A stretch of DNA of 64,000 nt from positions 1 through 64,000 of the forward strand of contig SCUE01000004.1 in NCBI GenBank assembly GCA_004297775.1, written 5' to 3'. Shown here in pieces: positions 53,841-63,414 of this stretch; position 1 is the stretch's first letter; every line of letters starts with the position of its first letter. The notes beneath the pieces are model-generated. The model saw nothing but the letters and a program-made list of their open reading frames with translations. It was not told the DNA's origin and searched no databases. The stretch comes from Chloroflexota bacterium. GTDB taxonomy: Bacteria > Chloroflexota > UBA6077 > FW602-bin22. The translations under genes were made by a program, and so were the position numbers.

Positions 53841-54560
53841 TTGAAAGCCGCGACTTGCAAAACGATCGCCGCCTGGCTGGCGCTATTGTGTGGCCTGGCG
53901 CTCGTGGTCTTGGCAGTCCTGCCGGCCTCGGCCGCGCCGATCGGGCCGGCGCGCGTCGTCGTACACACTCTTCGCTTTCCGTTCGTCGGGCGCGAATCGC
54001 CACCAACCCCCACGCCGGCTCCGATCGCGACGCCGACGCCGACGAGCGTCGCGACCGGGGCGATGGCCTGCCCGGGAGCCCTATTCGCCCTGCCGCGCAT
54101 CGGTCTGCTCGGCTGGACGTACGGCTACCCGTGTCTGGGCGACGGGGGATGCGCCAGCTCTGGTTTCCATCACGGACTCGACATCGCGAGCTCGCCGGGT
54201 TCAGCGGTGTACGCCGCCTACGGCGGTCAGGTCTGGTTTCGCTCGTCAGTCGGGGTGAACATTCGCCATGCCGATCTCGGGCTATCGACCTACTACACCC
54301 ACCTCGGCGTGATCAACGTTCGGGTCGGCGATACCGTCACCCGCGGTCAGGTGATCGGGACTCTGCGGGATCAGGGCGCCGGCGCGTTCAACCATGTCCA
54401 TTTCTCGGTCCTGAAGGATTACGGCAACGATCTCATCTACGCCGACACGCGCGATCCGTCGGATCTCCTGAACGCGAACGTCAGCGTGGCGAGCGGAGCG
54501 CGGGCGCACGAGCGCGATGTCGGCGCCTGGTGTCGGGCGGGATCGCCCGCGCCGATCTAG
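53841..54560 (+). CDS. M23-family peptidase, secreted
   Basis: A 239-residue exported zinc endopeptidase that should cut peptide bridges in the cell wall. A signal peptide or anchor (WLALLCGLALVVLAVLPASA, about 12-31) is followed by a Thr/Pro linker and the LytM domain. Metal and catalytic residues are His and Asp in HHGLDIAS (about 110-117) and the HVHFS motif (about 192). A few cysteines (CPGA, CLGDGGCAS) may form disulfides. The start is TTG with no ribosome site, so it may lie slightly elsewhere. It diverges from the Fe-S oxidoreductase gene. Confidence 0.82.
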   Translation: MKAATCKTIAAWLALLCGLALVVLAVLPASAAPIGPARVVVHTLRFPFVGRESPPTPTPAPIATPTPTSVATGAMACPGALFALPRIGLLGWTYGYPCLGDGGCASSGFHHGLDIASSPGSAVYAAYGGQVWFRSSVGVNIRHADLGLSTYYTHLGVINVRVGDTVTRGQVIGTLRDQGAGAFNHVHFSVLKDYGNDLIYADTRDPSDLLNANVSVASGARAHERDVGAWCRAGSPAPI

Positions 54561-54608
54561 CTGATTGCCCGCTCCCTCGTTCGCGGTCGGCGCAAGGATC
54601 GGCCCGTG

Positions 54609-54830
54609 TCAGGTGCGGCGCAGCCTCCATTCGCGCGCTGGCTCGCCTCGCTGGAGGAGTGAGAGCTTGGCAATCGCCGGCGCGTCTTCGAAGAAGATCA
54701 CCGGGACGCCGCCCTCCTGATGCGTCGCGCCGGCGCGATCGACGATCGAATAGTGCGCGAGATACGGCGCACGCGGATCTTCGGAGGCATTCGGCACGAA
54801 CAGTCTCCGGAGAGCATCGAGAATCGGCAT
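54609..54830 (-). CDS. Small protein of unknown function (73 residues)
   Basis: A short protein beginning ILDALRRLFVPNASEDPRAP, with a likely amphipathic helix at the start, then a beta-rich half (YLAHYSIVDRAG, GGVPVIFFEDAP) and a basic end. AAGGG lies nine bases before the ATG. Composition is protein-like rather than shadow-like. No family recognised. It converges with the M23 peptidase and diverges from the exported protein downstream. Confidence 0.5.
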   Translation of the reverse strand: MPILDALRRLFVPNASEDPRAPYLAHYSIVDRAGATHQEGGVPVIFFEDAPAIAKLSLLQRGEPAREWRLRRT

Positions 54831-54938
54831 TGCGGCATACCCTTAGGGCTACTCTGGCACGGCGCCATTATAGGAAACCTTCCCTATGACCTTTGGGACC
54901 CTTGTCGCATCAGCCGGCCGTCCGATAATGAGCCCGTG

Positions 54939-56099
54939 ATGGTGCGCCTTGGCGCCGTGACGACGGCGCTCGTCTTTGCGCTGGCGCTGCTGGCATCGTT
55001 CGCGTCGGCCGCGAGCGCCCAGGAATCTCCTCGGGTCAATGTCACGTTCGAGCCCAAGCGCATCACCGCGCGCGAACTGGCGGGATGCCAGCCGACCGGC
55101 GTCTGCCCGCCGCTTGAACGGGATGAAACATATTCGACGGCCGTCACACTCACGGTCGGCGTGGACTCCGATCCGCTCTTCATGGACATCGAGGGCGGTG
55201 GGCTCGAAATCAGCGCGACCGCCAACGGCGATGAGTCCACCCGAACGCTTCGGGCCGGCCAATCGCAGCGCATCGATCTCACCGTCACGATTCCAGAGCC
55301 GTCCGGGCGTGACGATCGCATGTTCTACTACGGCAAGGTTCGTTTCATCGATTCCGACGGCAGGGTTGTCGCGGTCCTCCCCGTTGTCGCGACGCTACCA
55401 ACACCGCGCGTCTATTTCAGTCCGGTTCGCGATCCGGTCACGAACGAGGTACCGCCGCTCAGGACGATCATCGGCGCCGGGCAATCGTTCACGCGCGAAT
55501 ACCTGATCAACTCGAACATCAACTTGGACAACTTCGAGCTGCGCACGAACGCGCCGGGATTCGTCCGGTTGGAGAACGTCCCCAGCGAGCTCGCGGCGAG
55601 CCAACAGGCGCGCGTTCGGCTGACCTACGACGCGCCGAACGTGAACCGTCGGACGAAGGTAAACCTCGATGTCCGACCGCTGGACGGCCTCCAGCTCATC
55701 AACAGCCTGCTGCGAATTCGCATCACGATTCTGCCGCTACAAATCAAGTGGGATCCCCCGGTTGTTCGGCGCGAACTCGTCGTGCAGACCCAGCGCCCCG
55801 AGCGTGTGACGGTTCAGTTGCGCAGCAACTACGATGTCAACAACGTCGAAGTCAGAACCGTCGACCTCGGCCTCATGCCGGTCCTCTCGCCGATCAACAC
55901 GATCAACTTGAGGGCGAACGAGCCGGTCGACGTGACGTTCAACATCTGCCCCGGCTACGCCGCGACGCGCTACTACATGAGCATGGCCGTCTACTTCGAT
56001 GGCAAGCCGCTCAAGAGGCTGCTGCCGATTCGCGCGATCGTGCGCGACGACGGCACCGGTCGCGTCCCGACCGAGGCGCCACCCTGCCAGGGCACGTAG
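54939..56099 (+). CDS. Exported beta-sandwich protein, unknown function
   Basis: A 386-residue secreted protein with a clean signal peptide (GAVTTALVFALALLASFASA, about 5-24, then ASAQ). The mature part has three or four immunoglobulin-like beta domains, with ISATANGDESTRTLRAGQSQ and RVRLTYDAPNVNRRTKVNLD as typical strands. A CQPTGVCPP pair may form a disulfide. No catalytic site is seen; adhesion or scaffolding is possible. A GATAAT box with TTGTCG 16 bases before it lies nine bases upstream of the ATG, so the mRNA may be leaderless. Confidence 0.7.
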   Translation: MVRLGAVTTALVFALALLASFASAASAQESPRVNVTFEPKRITARELAGCQPTGVCPPLERDETYSTAVTLTVGVDSDPLFMDIEGGGLEISATANGDESTRTLRAGQSQRIDLTVTIPEPSGRDDRMFYYGKVRFIDSDGRVVAVLPVVATLPTPRVYFSPVRDPVTNEVPPLRTIIGAGQSFTREYLINSNINLDNFELRTNAPGFVRLENVPSELAASQQARVRLTYDAPNVNRRTKVNLDVRPLDGLQLINSLLRIRITILPLQIKWDPPVVRRELVVQTQRPERVTVQLRSNYDVNNVEVRTVDLGLMPVLSPINTINLRANEPVDVTFNICPGYAATRYYMSMAVYFDGKPLKRLLPIRAIVRDDGTGRVPTEAPPCQGT

Positions 56100-56106
56100 C
56101 GGCCGA

Positions 56107-58086
56107 CTACTCGGGTTCGACCCACCGGCCGCGGTCGCGGATCAGCGCGACGAGGCGGCTGTCCGCCTCCGTCTCCGGCACACCACGCTCCACGCACTGC
56201 CGGCCAACGTAGAGATTGACCTGTCCCGGAGACCCGCCAACGTATCCGAAGTCGGCGTCGGCCATTTCGCCCGGTCCGTTGACCACGCAGCCCATGATCG
56301 CGATCTTGACGCCGACCAGATGATCGGTGCTGGCACGTATGCGGGCGGTCGTGGACTGAAGATCGAAGAGCGTCCTGCCACACGATGGGCAGGCCACGTA
56401 TTCGGTCTTGGATACGCGTGCACTGGCCGCCTGCAGGACGTTGAACGCCATTCGCGTACTCGCGGCGATGTCCGGGTCGGAGGTCAGGACGCCGTCGCCG
56501 ATACCGTCGCAGAGCGGTCCGCCGACGCCGATCGAGGCGTCAAGCAACTTGTCGAGATCGTCACCCCGTGGCACGATCGCGCCGATCAACGGCAGACCCG
56601 GCAGCGCGGCGGCCGCGTACCGGATCGCGCGGATCAGACCGTCGGTCGAGCGCGCGTAAAGGACGACGCCAGCGACGGCCTTCTCACGTGGACGCCGCTC
56701 GATCGCGTCGCGGACCGCCTCCACCCCTCGACTCGGCCCGGCATCGTCACAGTCGGCCGCCACGAATACGGGCAGCGCACCGGCCGCCAACCATTCTTCG
56801 GCACGATCGAAGGTGACGCAGACCGCTTCGAGATTGCCGACCAACGCCGCCGGCGAAATCGAGGCCCCCACGACTTCGCCGAGGACCGGTGTCTCGATCC
56901 CCGATCGTCGCAGGTCCCGGCGAAACGCGATCGCGCGCGTGAGATCCGCCTCATCGGCGATGCTGATCGCGATGATGTCCGGCCGGGGCGCGTGGCGACT
57001 CGTCGGTGCAAGAACGCGACGAACGGACGCGGCGCTCTCATCGGCGAGTGTCTCCGATGGCAACCGAACGATCACTCGCGGCGTCTCGTCGCCGCCAACA
57101 ATCTGACTACCGAGGCGCGCCCGATGAGTGGCGCGTCGCTCGAATGTGAAGGGGTCGTACGGCGGATTTGCCGGCGTGGCCCCGCGTAAACCGCCATCGC
57201 GGTACCGCGTCGCGAGCCGGGCCGCGACCGGAACCTCGGCTTCGGGTTCCTCGGTCAACGAGACGCGAATCGTGTCGCCGATGCCGTCCGCAAGCAGCGA
57301 CCCGATACCGACCGCCGACTTGGCCCGCCCGTCTTCGCCGTCGCCGGCCTCGGTCACCCCGAGATGGAGCGGATACGGCTTGCCCATCGCGTCGAGGCGT
57401 GCCGCCAGCAGTCGGTACGCCTGAATCATCACCTTCGGATTCGACGCCTTCATCGAGAAGATGACGTCGTGGTAGCCGCACTTCTCACAGATGGAGAGAA
57501 ACTCGAGCGCCGACTCAACCATGCCGAGCGGTGTGTCACCGTGTCGATTCATGATCCGGTCCGAGAGCGACCCGTGGTTCGTCCCGATCCGCATCGCGAT
57601 GCCGCGCTCCTTGCAGCGCAAGACGACCGGCGCGAATCGTTCCTCGATTCGGGTCAGTTCGGCCGCGTACTCGGCGTCCGAGTACTCCCGCGTCGCGAAC
57701 GCCTTGGAATCGGCGTAGTTGCCCGGATTGATGCGAACCTTTTCGACGTGCCGCGCTGCCTCGAGCGCGGCCGCGGGCGAGAAGTGGATATCGGCCACGA
57801 GGGGAATGCGGATGCCGCGTCGATGCAATTCGTCGCGAATGCGACCGAGGTTGCGCGCATCGGCCACGGTTGGCGCCGTGATGCGCGCGATCTCGCAGCC
57901 GGCTTGCACGAGACGAATGACCTGCTCGACCGTCGCCTCGGTGTCGAGCGTGCGCGTCGTCGTCATGGACTGGATGCGAATGGGATTCGCGCCACCGACG
58001 CCGACATTGCCGACCATCACGACGCGCGTCTCCCGTCGCGTCCGAACAAACGGCGTCTGGCAATAGCGCAAATTCGCGGTCGTCAT
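56107..58086 (-). CDS. ispG: HMB-PP synthase IspG, long three-domain type
   Basis: Catalyses the reductive step from methylerythritol cyclodiphosphate to HMB-PP in isoprenoid synthesis, using a [4Fe-4S] cluster. The 659 residues are much longer than the 360-420 of the common form. A TIM barrel (about 1-270, IRIQSMTTTRTLDTEATVEQ and RIGTNHGSLSDRIM) is followed by an extra A* domain (about 270-540), then the cluster domain with cysteines in CPSCGR (near 565) and MGCVVNGPGEM (near 598). This three-domain plan is known from plants, Chlamydiae and Bacteroidetes. A TATCCT box lies eight bases before the ATG. Divergent from the zinc alcohol dehydrogenase. Confidence 0.93.
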   Translation of the reverse strand: MTTANLRYCQTPFVRTRRETRVVMVGNVGVGGANPIRIQSMTTTRTLDTEATVEQVIRLVQAGCEIARITAPTVADARNLGRIRDELHRRGIRIPLVADIHFSPAAALEAARHVEKVRINPGNYADSKAFATREYSDAEYAAELTRIEERFAPVVLRCKERGIAMRIGTNHGSLSDRIMNRHGDTPLGMVESALEFLSICEKCGYHDVIFSMKASNPKVMIQAYRLLAARLDAMGKPYPLHLGVTEAGDGEDGRAKSAVGIGSLLADGIGDTIRVSLTEEPEAEVPVAARLATRYRDGGLRGATPANPPYDPFTFERRATHRARLGSQIVGGDETPRVIVRLPSETLADESAASVRRVLAPTSRHAPRPDIIAISIADEADLTRAIAFRRDLRRSGIETPVLGEVVGASISPAALVGNLEAVCVTFDRAEEWLAAGALPVFVAADCDDAGPSRGVEAVRDAIERRPREKAVAGVVLYARSTDGLIRAIRYAAAALPGLPLIGAIVPRGDDLDKLLDASIGVGGPLCDGIGDGVLTSDPDIAASTRMAFNVLQAASARVSKTEYVACPSCGRTLFDLQSTTARIRASTDHLVGVKIAIMGCVVNGPGEMADADFGYVGGSPGQVNLYVGRQCVERGVPETEADSRLVALIRDRGRWVEPE

Positions 58087-58094
58087 TCGGCAAG

Positions 58095-58100
58095 AGGATA
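58095..58100 (-). promoter_or_regulatory. -10-like element of ispG
   Basis: On the minus strand TATCCT lies eight bases before the ATG, again close enough for a leaderless transcript. No good -35 is visible. Confidence 0.3.
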
Positions 58101-58172
58101 TCGCCACGATTCGGCACCGTGCCGCTCGATCGGCTTTTCTATACTCGGCCCGACGCGCCGGGAGACATCATA

Positions 58173-59276
58173 ATGGTCAAAGCTGCCATTCTCTATGAGG
58201 TGAACAAGCCGCTCGTCGTGGCGGATATCGATGTCGGAAATCCACGTGCCGGTGAGGTGCGTGTGCGCGTCGCCTCGGCCGGTGTGTGCCACAGCGATCT
58301 TCACGTGATGCACGGCGATTTGCCGTCGAATCTTCCGGTGGTGATCGGCCACGAAGGCTCCGGCGTCGTCGAAGAGATCGGACCGGGCGTCACGTCGGTC
58401 GTACCGGGCGATCACGTCATCCTGGTGTGGCGCGCCCCGTGTGGCAAGTGCTTCTACTGTCTGCGCAAGAAGCCGATTCTGTGCGACGAAGGTACGAGAA
58501 TTCGCTTCACGGGACGCCTGGCCGATGGCACGAGCCGGTTCTCGCGCGGCGGTGATGAGATCAAGCATTTCGCCGGCGTGTCCTCGTTCTCCGAGGTGAC
58601 AGTCCTGCCGGAGCAAGGCGTCGTGAAGATCCGCAAAGACGTCGCAATCGAAAAGGCGGCGCTGGTTGGCTGCGCCGTTATGACAGGGGTCGGCGCGGTC
58701 GTGAACACGGCTCGCGTCGAGCCTGGCGCCTCGGTCGTCGTCTTCGGGTCGGGCGGTGTTGGCCTGAACGTCATCCAGGGCGCGGCGCTCGCCGGCGCCG
58801 AGAAAATCGTCGCGGTCGATATCCTCGACAATAAACTCGTCTATGCAAAGCAGTTTGGCGCGACGCATACGCTGAACGGGTCGAAGGTGAACGTCATCGA
58901 GGCGGTTCGCGAGTTGACCGGCGGCATCGGCGCCGACTACGCGTTCGACGCGATCGGCAACGTCAAGATCCTCGAACAGGGACTCGAGTTGATTCGAAAG
59001 GCCGGGACGCTTTGCTGCGTCGGCATGCCGAACCACCAGGCGCAGTTCTCGTTCACGGTCTTCCCGTTCATCATGCAGGAGAAGCGCATCATCTCGTCGA
59101 TCTACGGATCGTGCGATCCCTGGGTCGATTTCCCGCGCATCTTGAATCTCTATTCCGCCGGAAAACTGAAACTCGACGAACTGATTACGCGCGAGTATCC
59201 GCTCGACGACGTGAACGAGGCGTTCCGGGCTCTCGGCGCGGGCGAGGTCGCGCGTAGCATCGTTCGGTTCACCTGA
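58173..59276 (+). CDS. Zinc-dependent alcohol dehydrogenase, class III-like
   Basis: A 367-residue medium-chain dehydrogenase. Catalytic zinc ligands are Cys39 in AGVCHSD, His60 and Glu61 in IGHEGSG, and the Cys in ALVGCAVMTG (near 170). Structural zinc is held by Cys90, Cys93, Cys96 and Cys104 (CGKCFYC and the later ILC). The NAD site is FGSGGVGLNVIQGAALAGA. It resembles class III (thiol-dependent formaldehyde) dehydrogenases more than ethanol dehydrogenases. The ATG is chosen for GGGAG eight bases before it. It may be coupled to the lipoprotein gene behind it. Confidence 0.9.
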   Translation: MVKAAILYEVNKPLVVADIDVGNPRAGEVRVRVASAGVCHSDLHVMHGDLPSNLPVVIGHEGSGVVEEIGPGVTSVVPGDHVILVWRAPCGKCFYCLRKKPILCDEGTRIRFTGRLADGTSRFSRGGDEIKHFAGVSSFSEVTVLPEQGVVKIRKDVAIEKAALVGCAVMTGVGAVVNTARVEPGASVVVFGSGGVGLNVIQGAALAGAEKIVAVDILDNKLVYAKQFGATHTLNGSKVNVIEAVRELTGGIGADYAFDAIGNVKILEQGLELIRKAGTLCCVGMPNHQAQFSFTVFPFIMQEKRIISSIYGSCDPWVDFPRILNLYSAGKLKLDELITREYPLDDVNEAFRALGAGEVARSIVRFT

Positions 59277-59749
59277 GACACCGGCCTCGGCGCTGGCTGC
59301 TCGTCGTCGCCACCGCGCTCATCGTGGGCGCCCTCCTCGCGTGCTCGCGCCCATCGCCGACGCGCACGCCAACGCCTCAACCATTCATCGGCCCCGACCT
59401 CGCGGCGGCGCTGGTTGGGCAGAACGTCCTCGTGCGGATGACGATCGAATGCATCGATGCCGATCGGGCTGGTAACTCGGCCTACCTGCGCCCAACCTGC
59501 TACTACGAGGGATTCTTCTTCCGCGTCGCGATCGTGGCGGATGTCCACGATGACCTCGTCGCGCGCCTGGGCGGTGACTTCGATATCGTCCTGATCGACC
59601 GGATCGTCGACGTGCGCGGCACGGTCGTGCAGAACGGCCACTGGTCGGAGATCATCGTCAGCGAATCCGACCAACTGCGCTTCGCGACCGCCTGGCGGAC
59701 GCCGATCGTGCCGACCCGGATTCCGACGATCGCGCGACCGGCCGGCTAA
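59273..59749 (+). CDS. Small lipoprotein, unknown function, possible CTG start
   Basis: A lipoprotein of about 158 residues. The signal (RHRPRRWLLVVATALIVGAL, then LAC) is complete only if translation starts at the CTG that overlaps the stop of the dehydrogenase gene (CTGA). The next usual start, GTG at 59324, falls in the middle of the hydrophobic stretch and would spoil the lipobox signal. The mature part begins with a Thr/Pro linker, followed by a beta-rich OB-like domain (NVLVRMTIECIDADRAGN, and FDIVLIDRIVDVRGTVVQNG). Function unknown. Its end overlaps the convergent amidase stop. Confidence 0.6.
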   Translation: MRHRPRRWLLVVATALIVGALLACSRPSPTRTPTPQPFIGPDLAAALVGQNVLVRMTIECIDADRAGNSAYLRPTCYYEGFFFRVAIVADVHDDLVARLGGDFDIVLIDRIVDVRGTVVQNGHWSEIIVSESDQLRFATAWRTPIVPTRIPTIARPAG

Positions 59750-61152
59750 TTCAGCGGTGGTCGGGCGGCTGCCCAGGGGTGCGAGACCTCGAACGCCGCG
59801 GCCGCGCGCAGACAGAGCGCGTCCTGGCGCCACGGCGCGACGATCTGCAACCCAACCGGCAGTCCATCGACGAAGCCGCACGGTACCGAGGCGGCCGGCC
59901 AACCGGTCAGGTTGAACGGAAACGTGAAGGGAACTCGATCGAAGATCGCCGTCAGGTCCCGCCCCTCCACAGTTGGATACCCGTCGACATCCCACGCGAC
60001 GGTCGGCATCTGCGGCGTCAACAACAGATCGTATCGAGCCAAGAACGTTCGCGCGCGCTCGTAGAAGGCCGAACGCGCCATCATCGCCTCGCCGACATCG
60101 ACGGCGCTGAGCTTCAAGCCATCCTCGACCATCTCGGCCATGCTCGGCTCGAACCACTCCGGTTGCTGCCGATACCGCTGACCGTGCCGATACGCCATGC
60201 TGGCATGCCAGAGGACCCGCGCAAATGGCGCAGGATCGTCCCAACCCGGATCGACTGCCTCGACGGTGCACCCGAGGTCGGTGAAATGCCCAACCGCCCT
60301 CTCCACGACGGCGCGGACCGTCGGATCGAGCGGCGCGTATCCAAACGTCGCCGACCAGGCGACGCGCAGCCCACGGATGCCGCCGTCGCAGACTCGAATC
60401 CAATCGTCGGTGCCACTGTCGAACGTCAGCGGATCGCGCCGATCTGGTCCGGCCGTCGCATTCAGGAACATCGCCGCGTCACGCACCGTCCGCGCCAGCG
60501 GCCCGGCGTGCGTGCGCGCCGCCCAGAAGTCGGTGTTTGGCCAGGTCGAGATGAGTCCGAACGACGGCTTGAAGCCGAAGACACCGCAGAGCGAGGCCGG
60601 TATCCGGATCGAACCGGCCCCGTCGGTGCCGTGCGCGATCGGTCCGACGCCGGACGCCGCGGCCGCGCCGGCGCCGCCACTCGACGCACCCGAGGTCCGG
60701 CTGAGATTCCAGGGATTTCGAGTTGGCGGACCGATCAGGTTGTCGCACATGTCCTTGTGGCCGAAGTGCGACGTATTCGATTTGCCGAGGATGATGGCGC
60801 CAGCGCCGCGCACCCGGGCCGCGACCGCGCCATCTTCGGCCGGAACGTAATCGACGAAGAACCGTGAGCCGTACGTCGTTCGGAGTCCCGCGGTCGGTTC
60901 GAGATCTTTGATCGTAATCGGAAGGCCGTGAAGCGGTCCGAGTGAATCGCCACGCTGAATTGCCGCGTCAGCCGCGAGGGCGGCCGTCCGCGCACCATCG
61001 GCATCGAGCGTCTGAAAGATGCCGACCCGCGACTCGATCGCGTCGATTCTTGCGAGTACGGCATCGAGTAATTCCACGGCCGAGACTCGGCGCTCATTTA
61101 GCAGCCGACGCAGTTCCGTCGCCGGCGTGTAGATCAGATCGGACGTCGGCAC
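59746..61152 (-). CDS. Amidase, amidase-signature family
   Basis: A 468-residue hydrolase of amides with the Ser-cisSer-Lys triad: Lys82 in LPITIKDLEP, the cis-Ser in SGASSGGA (about 157) and the nucleophile Ser181 in GTDGAGSIRIPAS. FGFKPSFGLISTWPN and the late GWPAASVPCGFVDGLPVGLQ are family blocks. GatA is unlikely because gatB and gatC are absent and the sequence looks like stand-alone amidases. Cytosolic, substrate unknown. It follows the VWA gene after 8 bp, so both are probably co-transcribed. Confidence 0.88.
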   Translation of the reverse strand: MPTSDLIYTPATELRRLLNERRVSAVELLDAVLARIDAIESRVGIFQTLDADGARTAALAADAAIQRGDSLGPLHGLPITIKDLEPTAGLRTTYGSRFFVDYVPAEDGAVAARVRGAGAIILGKSNTSHFGHKDMCDNLIGPPTRNPWNLSRTSGASSGGAGAAAASGVGPIAHGTDGAGSIRIPASLCGVFGFKPSFGLISTWPNTDFWAARTHAGPLARTVRDAAMFLNATAGPDRRDPLTFDSGTDDWIRVCDGGIRGLRVAWSATFGYAPLDPTVRAVVERAVGHFTDLGCTVEAVDPGWDDPAPFARVLWHASMAYRHGQRYRQQPEWFEPSMAEMVEDGLKLSAVDVGEAMMARSAFYERARTFLARYDLLLTPQMPTVAWDVDGYPTVEGRDLTAIFDRVPFTFPFNLTGWPAASVPCGFVDGLPVGLQIVAPWRQDALCLRAAAAFEVSHPWAAARPPLN

Positions 61153-61160
61153 CGATCGGC

Positions 61161-63377
61161 CTACGCGACCCGCGACTGGCGCTGGCGAACGTAGTCGACC
61201 AGGACATAGGCGCCAAGTTTGTTCGGATCGGTCAAGAACGCGCGACCGCGCGCGACCGCCGTCATCCGGTTGACGAAGTCTTCCAGAGCCGGACCGCCCT
61301 CAATCATGAACGTGTTCAACCGGATGCCCGATCGCAGACAGCGGAGCGCCTCCCGCAGCGTGACGCGCTCGGTCTCGGGATGGGCCGGATGCATGAAAAA
61401 TGGCTCACCATTTTCCATCAGGTGGGCGGTTGGCTCTCCGTCAGTGACAATGATGGTCTGCTTGTTCGCGCCCGCGTAGCGACCGAGTAGCTGTCGCGCA
61501 ATCGCCAGCGCGTGCGATAGATTCGTACCCTGGTTGTACTCGCTCCATTGAAGGTGGGCGATCTCGTCGGGAGCGATCTCACGCGCCATCGCGGAGAACG
61601 CGACGACGTGGAACGCGTCGCGCGGGTACTGCCCACGAATGAGACTCTGGAGGGCCAGTGCCAGACGCTTGGCGGCCCGCGCGCATCCGTTGTAGATCAT
61701 CGATCGGCTCATATCGATGAGCAGGACGGTGGCGGCACGGGTTGACTGATCCGTGCGGTACACCACGAAGTCATCGCTCGTCAGCCGCGCCGGAATCCCC
61801 GGTCCATTTCGGTAGAGCGAGTTCATGAGCGTCTCGCGCAGATCGAGATGGAATGGGTCGCCGAACACATACGGCTTCGAATCGTCGGCCCGCTCGCCGC
61901 GGGCGCCGCGCTGACGCGTCTCATGCTGCCCGACCCGATCGCGCTTGAGATCGGCGAAGATGTCGCGCAGGGCCTTGTCGCCGATCTTGCGGATCGCGCG
62001 CGCGGTGAGCTTCAACTGTCCGCCGCGCTCGTCGAGATAGCCGGCGTCCTTCAGAATCTTGGCCAGTTCGCGCAATCGGTCGAACTGTTCGGCCGCGTCA
62101 TCGCCCAGGATCGAACGGAGCCTCTCAGCATCCACGGACGAGAGCGCCCGCGGGTCGCGGATCGCGCTCTGCATGTCGTCGGCGGCCCGATCGATCCCCT
62201 CCATCTGGCCCATCATGTCGAGCGCCTCTTCGAGCCCGAGCGGATTGTCGCCTGAGAATGGGTACTGGCGGGAATCCGGCGTGACCATTCCGGACAGATG
62301 CCCGGCCAACTCGGCCAGATCGACCCGCAAGCGATCGTCGCCGAGCGCGGCCGACATCATGTCGGCCAGTTCTTGCCGCTGGGCGGCCGAGAGCGAGCGC
62401 ATCAGCGAGCCCATCTGATTCATCTGGCTCGCAAGTTGCTTCAGAATATCCTCGACGTTCTCGGCACCGGGGAAAAACTGGCCGTGTTTCTTGAGGAACT
62501 CGGACGCGTCGGGATCTTGGCCGTCACGATGCGCACGAAGCAGCTTGTTCAGATCGCGCACCATGTCGCGGATCTGGTCGAGCGCCTCCGGACTCATGTT
62601 CTGGATCGAGTTCTTGAGATCCTTGAAAAACGACCCCAGCATCGACTGCTTGAGTCGCTCCATCAATTCCTTGAACTCGGCCGCCGCTGCCTGGTCCATG
62701 AAATCATATTCCTGGAGCGCACGCAACCGGTCGCCGGTGCGATCGGGCAACTGTTCGAGTCGCTCGCGGTGACCTCGCGCAATGCGCTCCATCGCCTTCA
62801 GGAGCCCGGGCGGCGGCGCCCCTGATTCGCCCTGCCCACTGGATGCCTGCGAGGCGGATTCCGATTGCGAGCCCGACTGGCCGGATTGCCCTTTCGACGC
62901 TTGCGCGCGGGACTCGGGTGACGATGAGCTTGCTTCGCCCGACTGCCCGCCTGACGCGTCGTCGCTGGCGCTCGATTGCGCACCGTGTTCGCCGCGCGAT
63001 CCTTCGGGCTCGGAAGACGGTCGGCTCGACGGATTCAGACCAGACTCAGCGTCGGCGATCTTCTGATCGACCGTCGAGCGTTCGCGCTGAATGATGCGGT
63101 CGAGCGTCTCGCGAAGTTCATCGACGACCTTGCCGAGGTCGTGGCGGCCCAGCTGTTCCTGGCGCGCCTGGCGAATGCGTTCGAGGAAATCGCGCAGCCC
63201 CTGGACACGCTCGCCGTCCTGCTTCTGGAAGCCATCGCGCGCCAATCGCTGTAGTGCCCAGCGCGGGTCTTCGCCATCCATGAGCCGGTCGGCCATCGAA
63301 TCGAACAACTCATCGGGATCGATCGGGAGGGTCTGGGTGCCATCCCAACGCGAGTAACGGAAGTCGACCCGTTCCAT
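61161..63377 (-). CDS. VWA-domain protein with long helical and low-complexity region
   Basis: A 738-residue protein. The N-terminal part (about 1-110) is helical. A Ser/Gly/Gln/Glu-rich stretch (about 115-195) follows, then a long helical region (about 200-510), and the C-terminal von Willebrand A domain (about 545-735) with the metal site DMSRS starting at Asp555. This plan matches VWA proteins that work with MoxR AAA+ ATPases in metal insertion or complex assembly; no MoxR gene lies in the window. It has no signal peptide, so it is cytosolic. Confidence 0.85.
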   Translation of the reverse strand: MERVDFRYSRWDGTQTLPIDPDELFDSMADRLMDGEDPRWALQRLARDGFQKQDGERVQGLRDFLERIRQARQEQLGRHDLGKVVDELRETLDRIIQRERSTVDQKIADAESGLNPSSRPSSEPEGSRGEHGAQSSASDDASGGQSGEASSSSPESRAQASKGQSGQSGSQSESASQASSGQGESGAPPPGLLKAMERIARGHRERLEQLPDRTGDRLRALQEYDFMDQAAAAEFKELMERLKQSMLGSFFKDLKNSIQNMSPEALDQIRDMVRDLNKLLRAHRDGQDPDASEFLKKHGQFFPGAENVEDILKQLASQMNQMGSLMRSLSAAQRQELADMMSAALGDDRLRVDLAELAGHLSGMVTPDSRQYPFSGDNPLGLEEALDMMGQMEGIDRAADDMQSAIRDPRALSSVDAERLRSILGDDAAEQFDRLRELAKILKDAGYLDERGGQLKLTARAIRKIGDKALRDIFADLKRDRVGQHETRQRGARGERADDSKPYVFGDPFHLDLRETLMNSLYRNGPGIPARLTSDDFVVYRTDQSTRAATVLLIDMSRSMIYNGCARAAKRLALALQSLIRGQYPRDAFHVVAFSAMAREIAPDEIAHLQWSEYNQGTNLSHALAIARQLLGRYAGANKQTIIVTDGEPTAHLMENGEPFFMHPAHPETERVTLREALRCLRSGIRLNTFMIEGGPALEDFVNRMTAVARGRAFLTDPNKLGAYVLVDYVRQRQSRVA

Positions 63378-63414
63378 GCCGCGATTCTACGGACTCGGGC
63401 GCCCGGCCGCCGAA

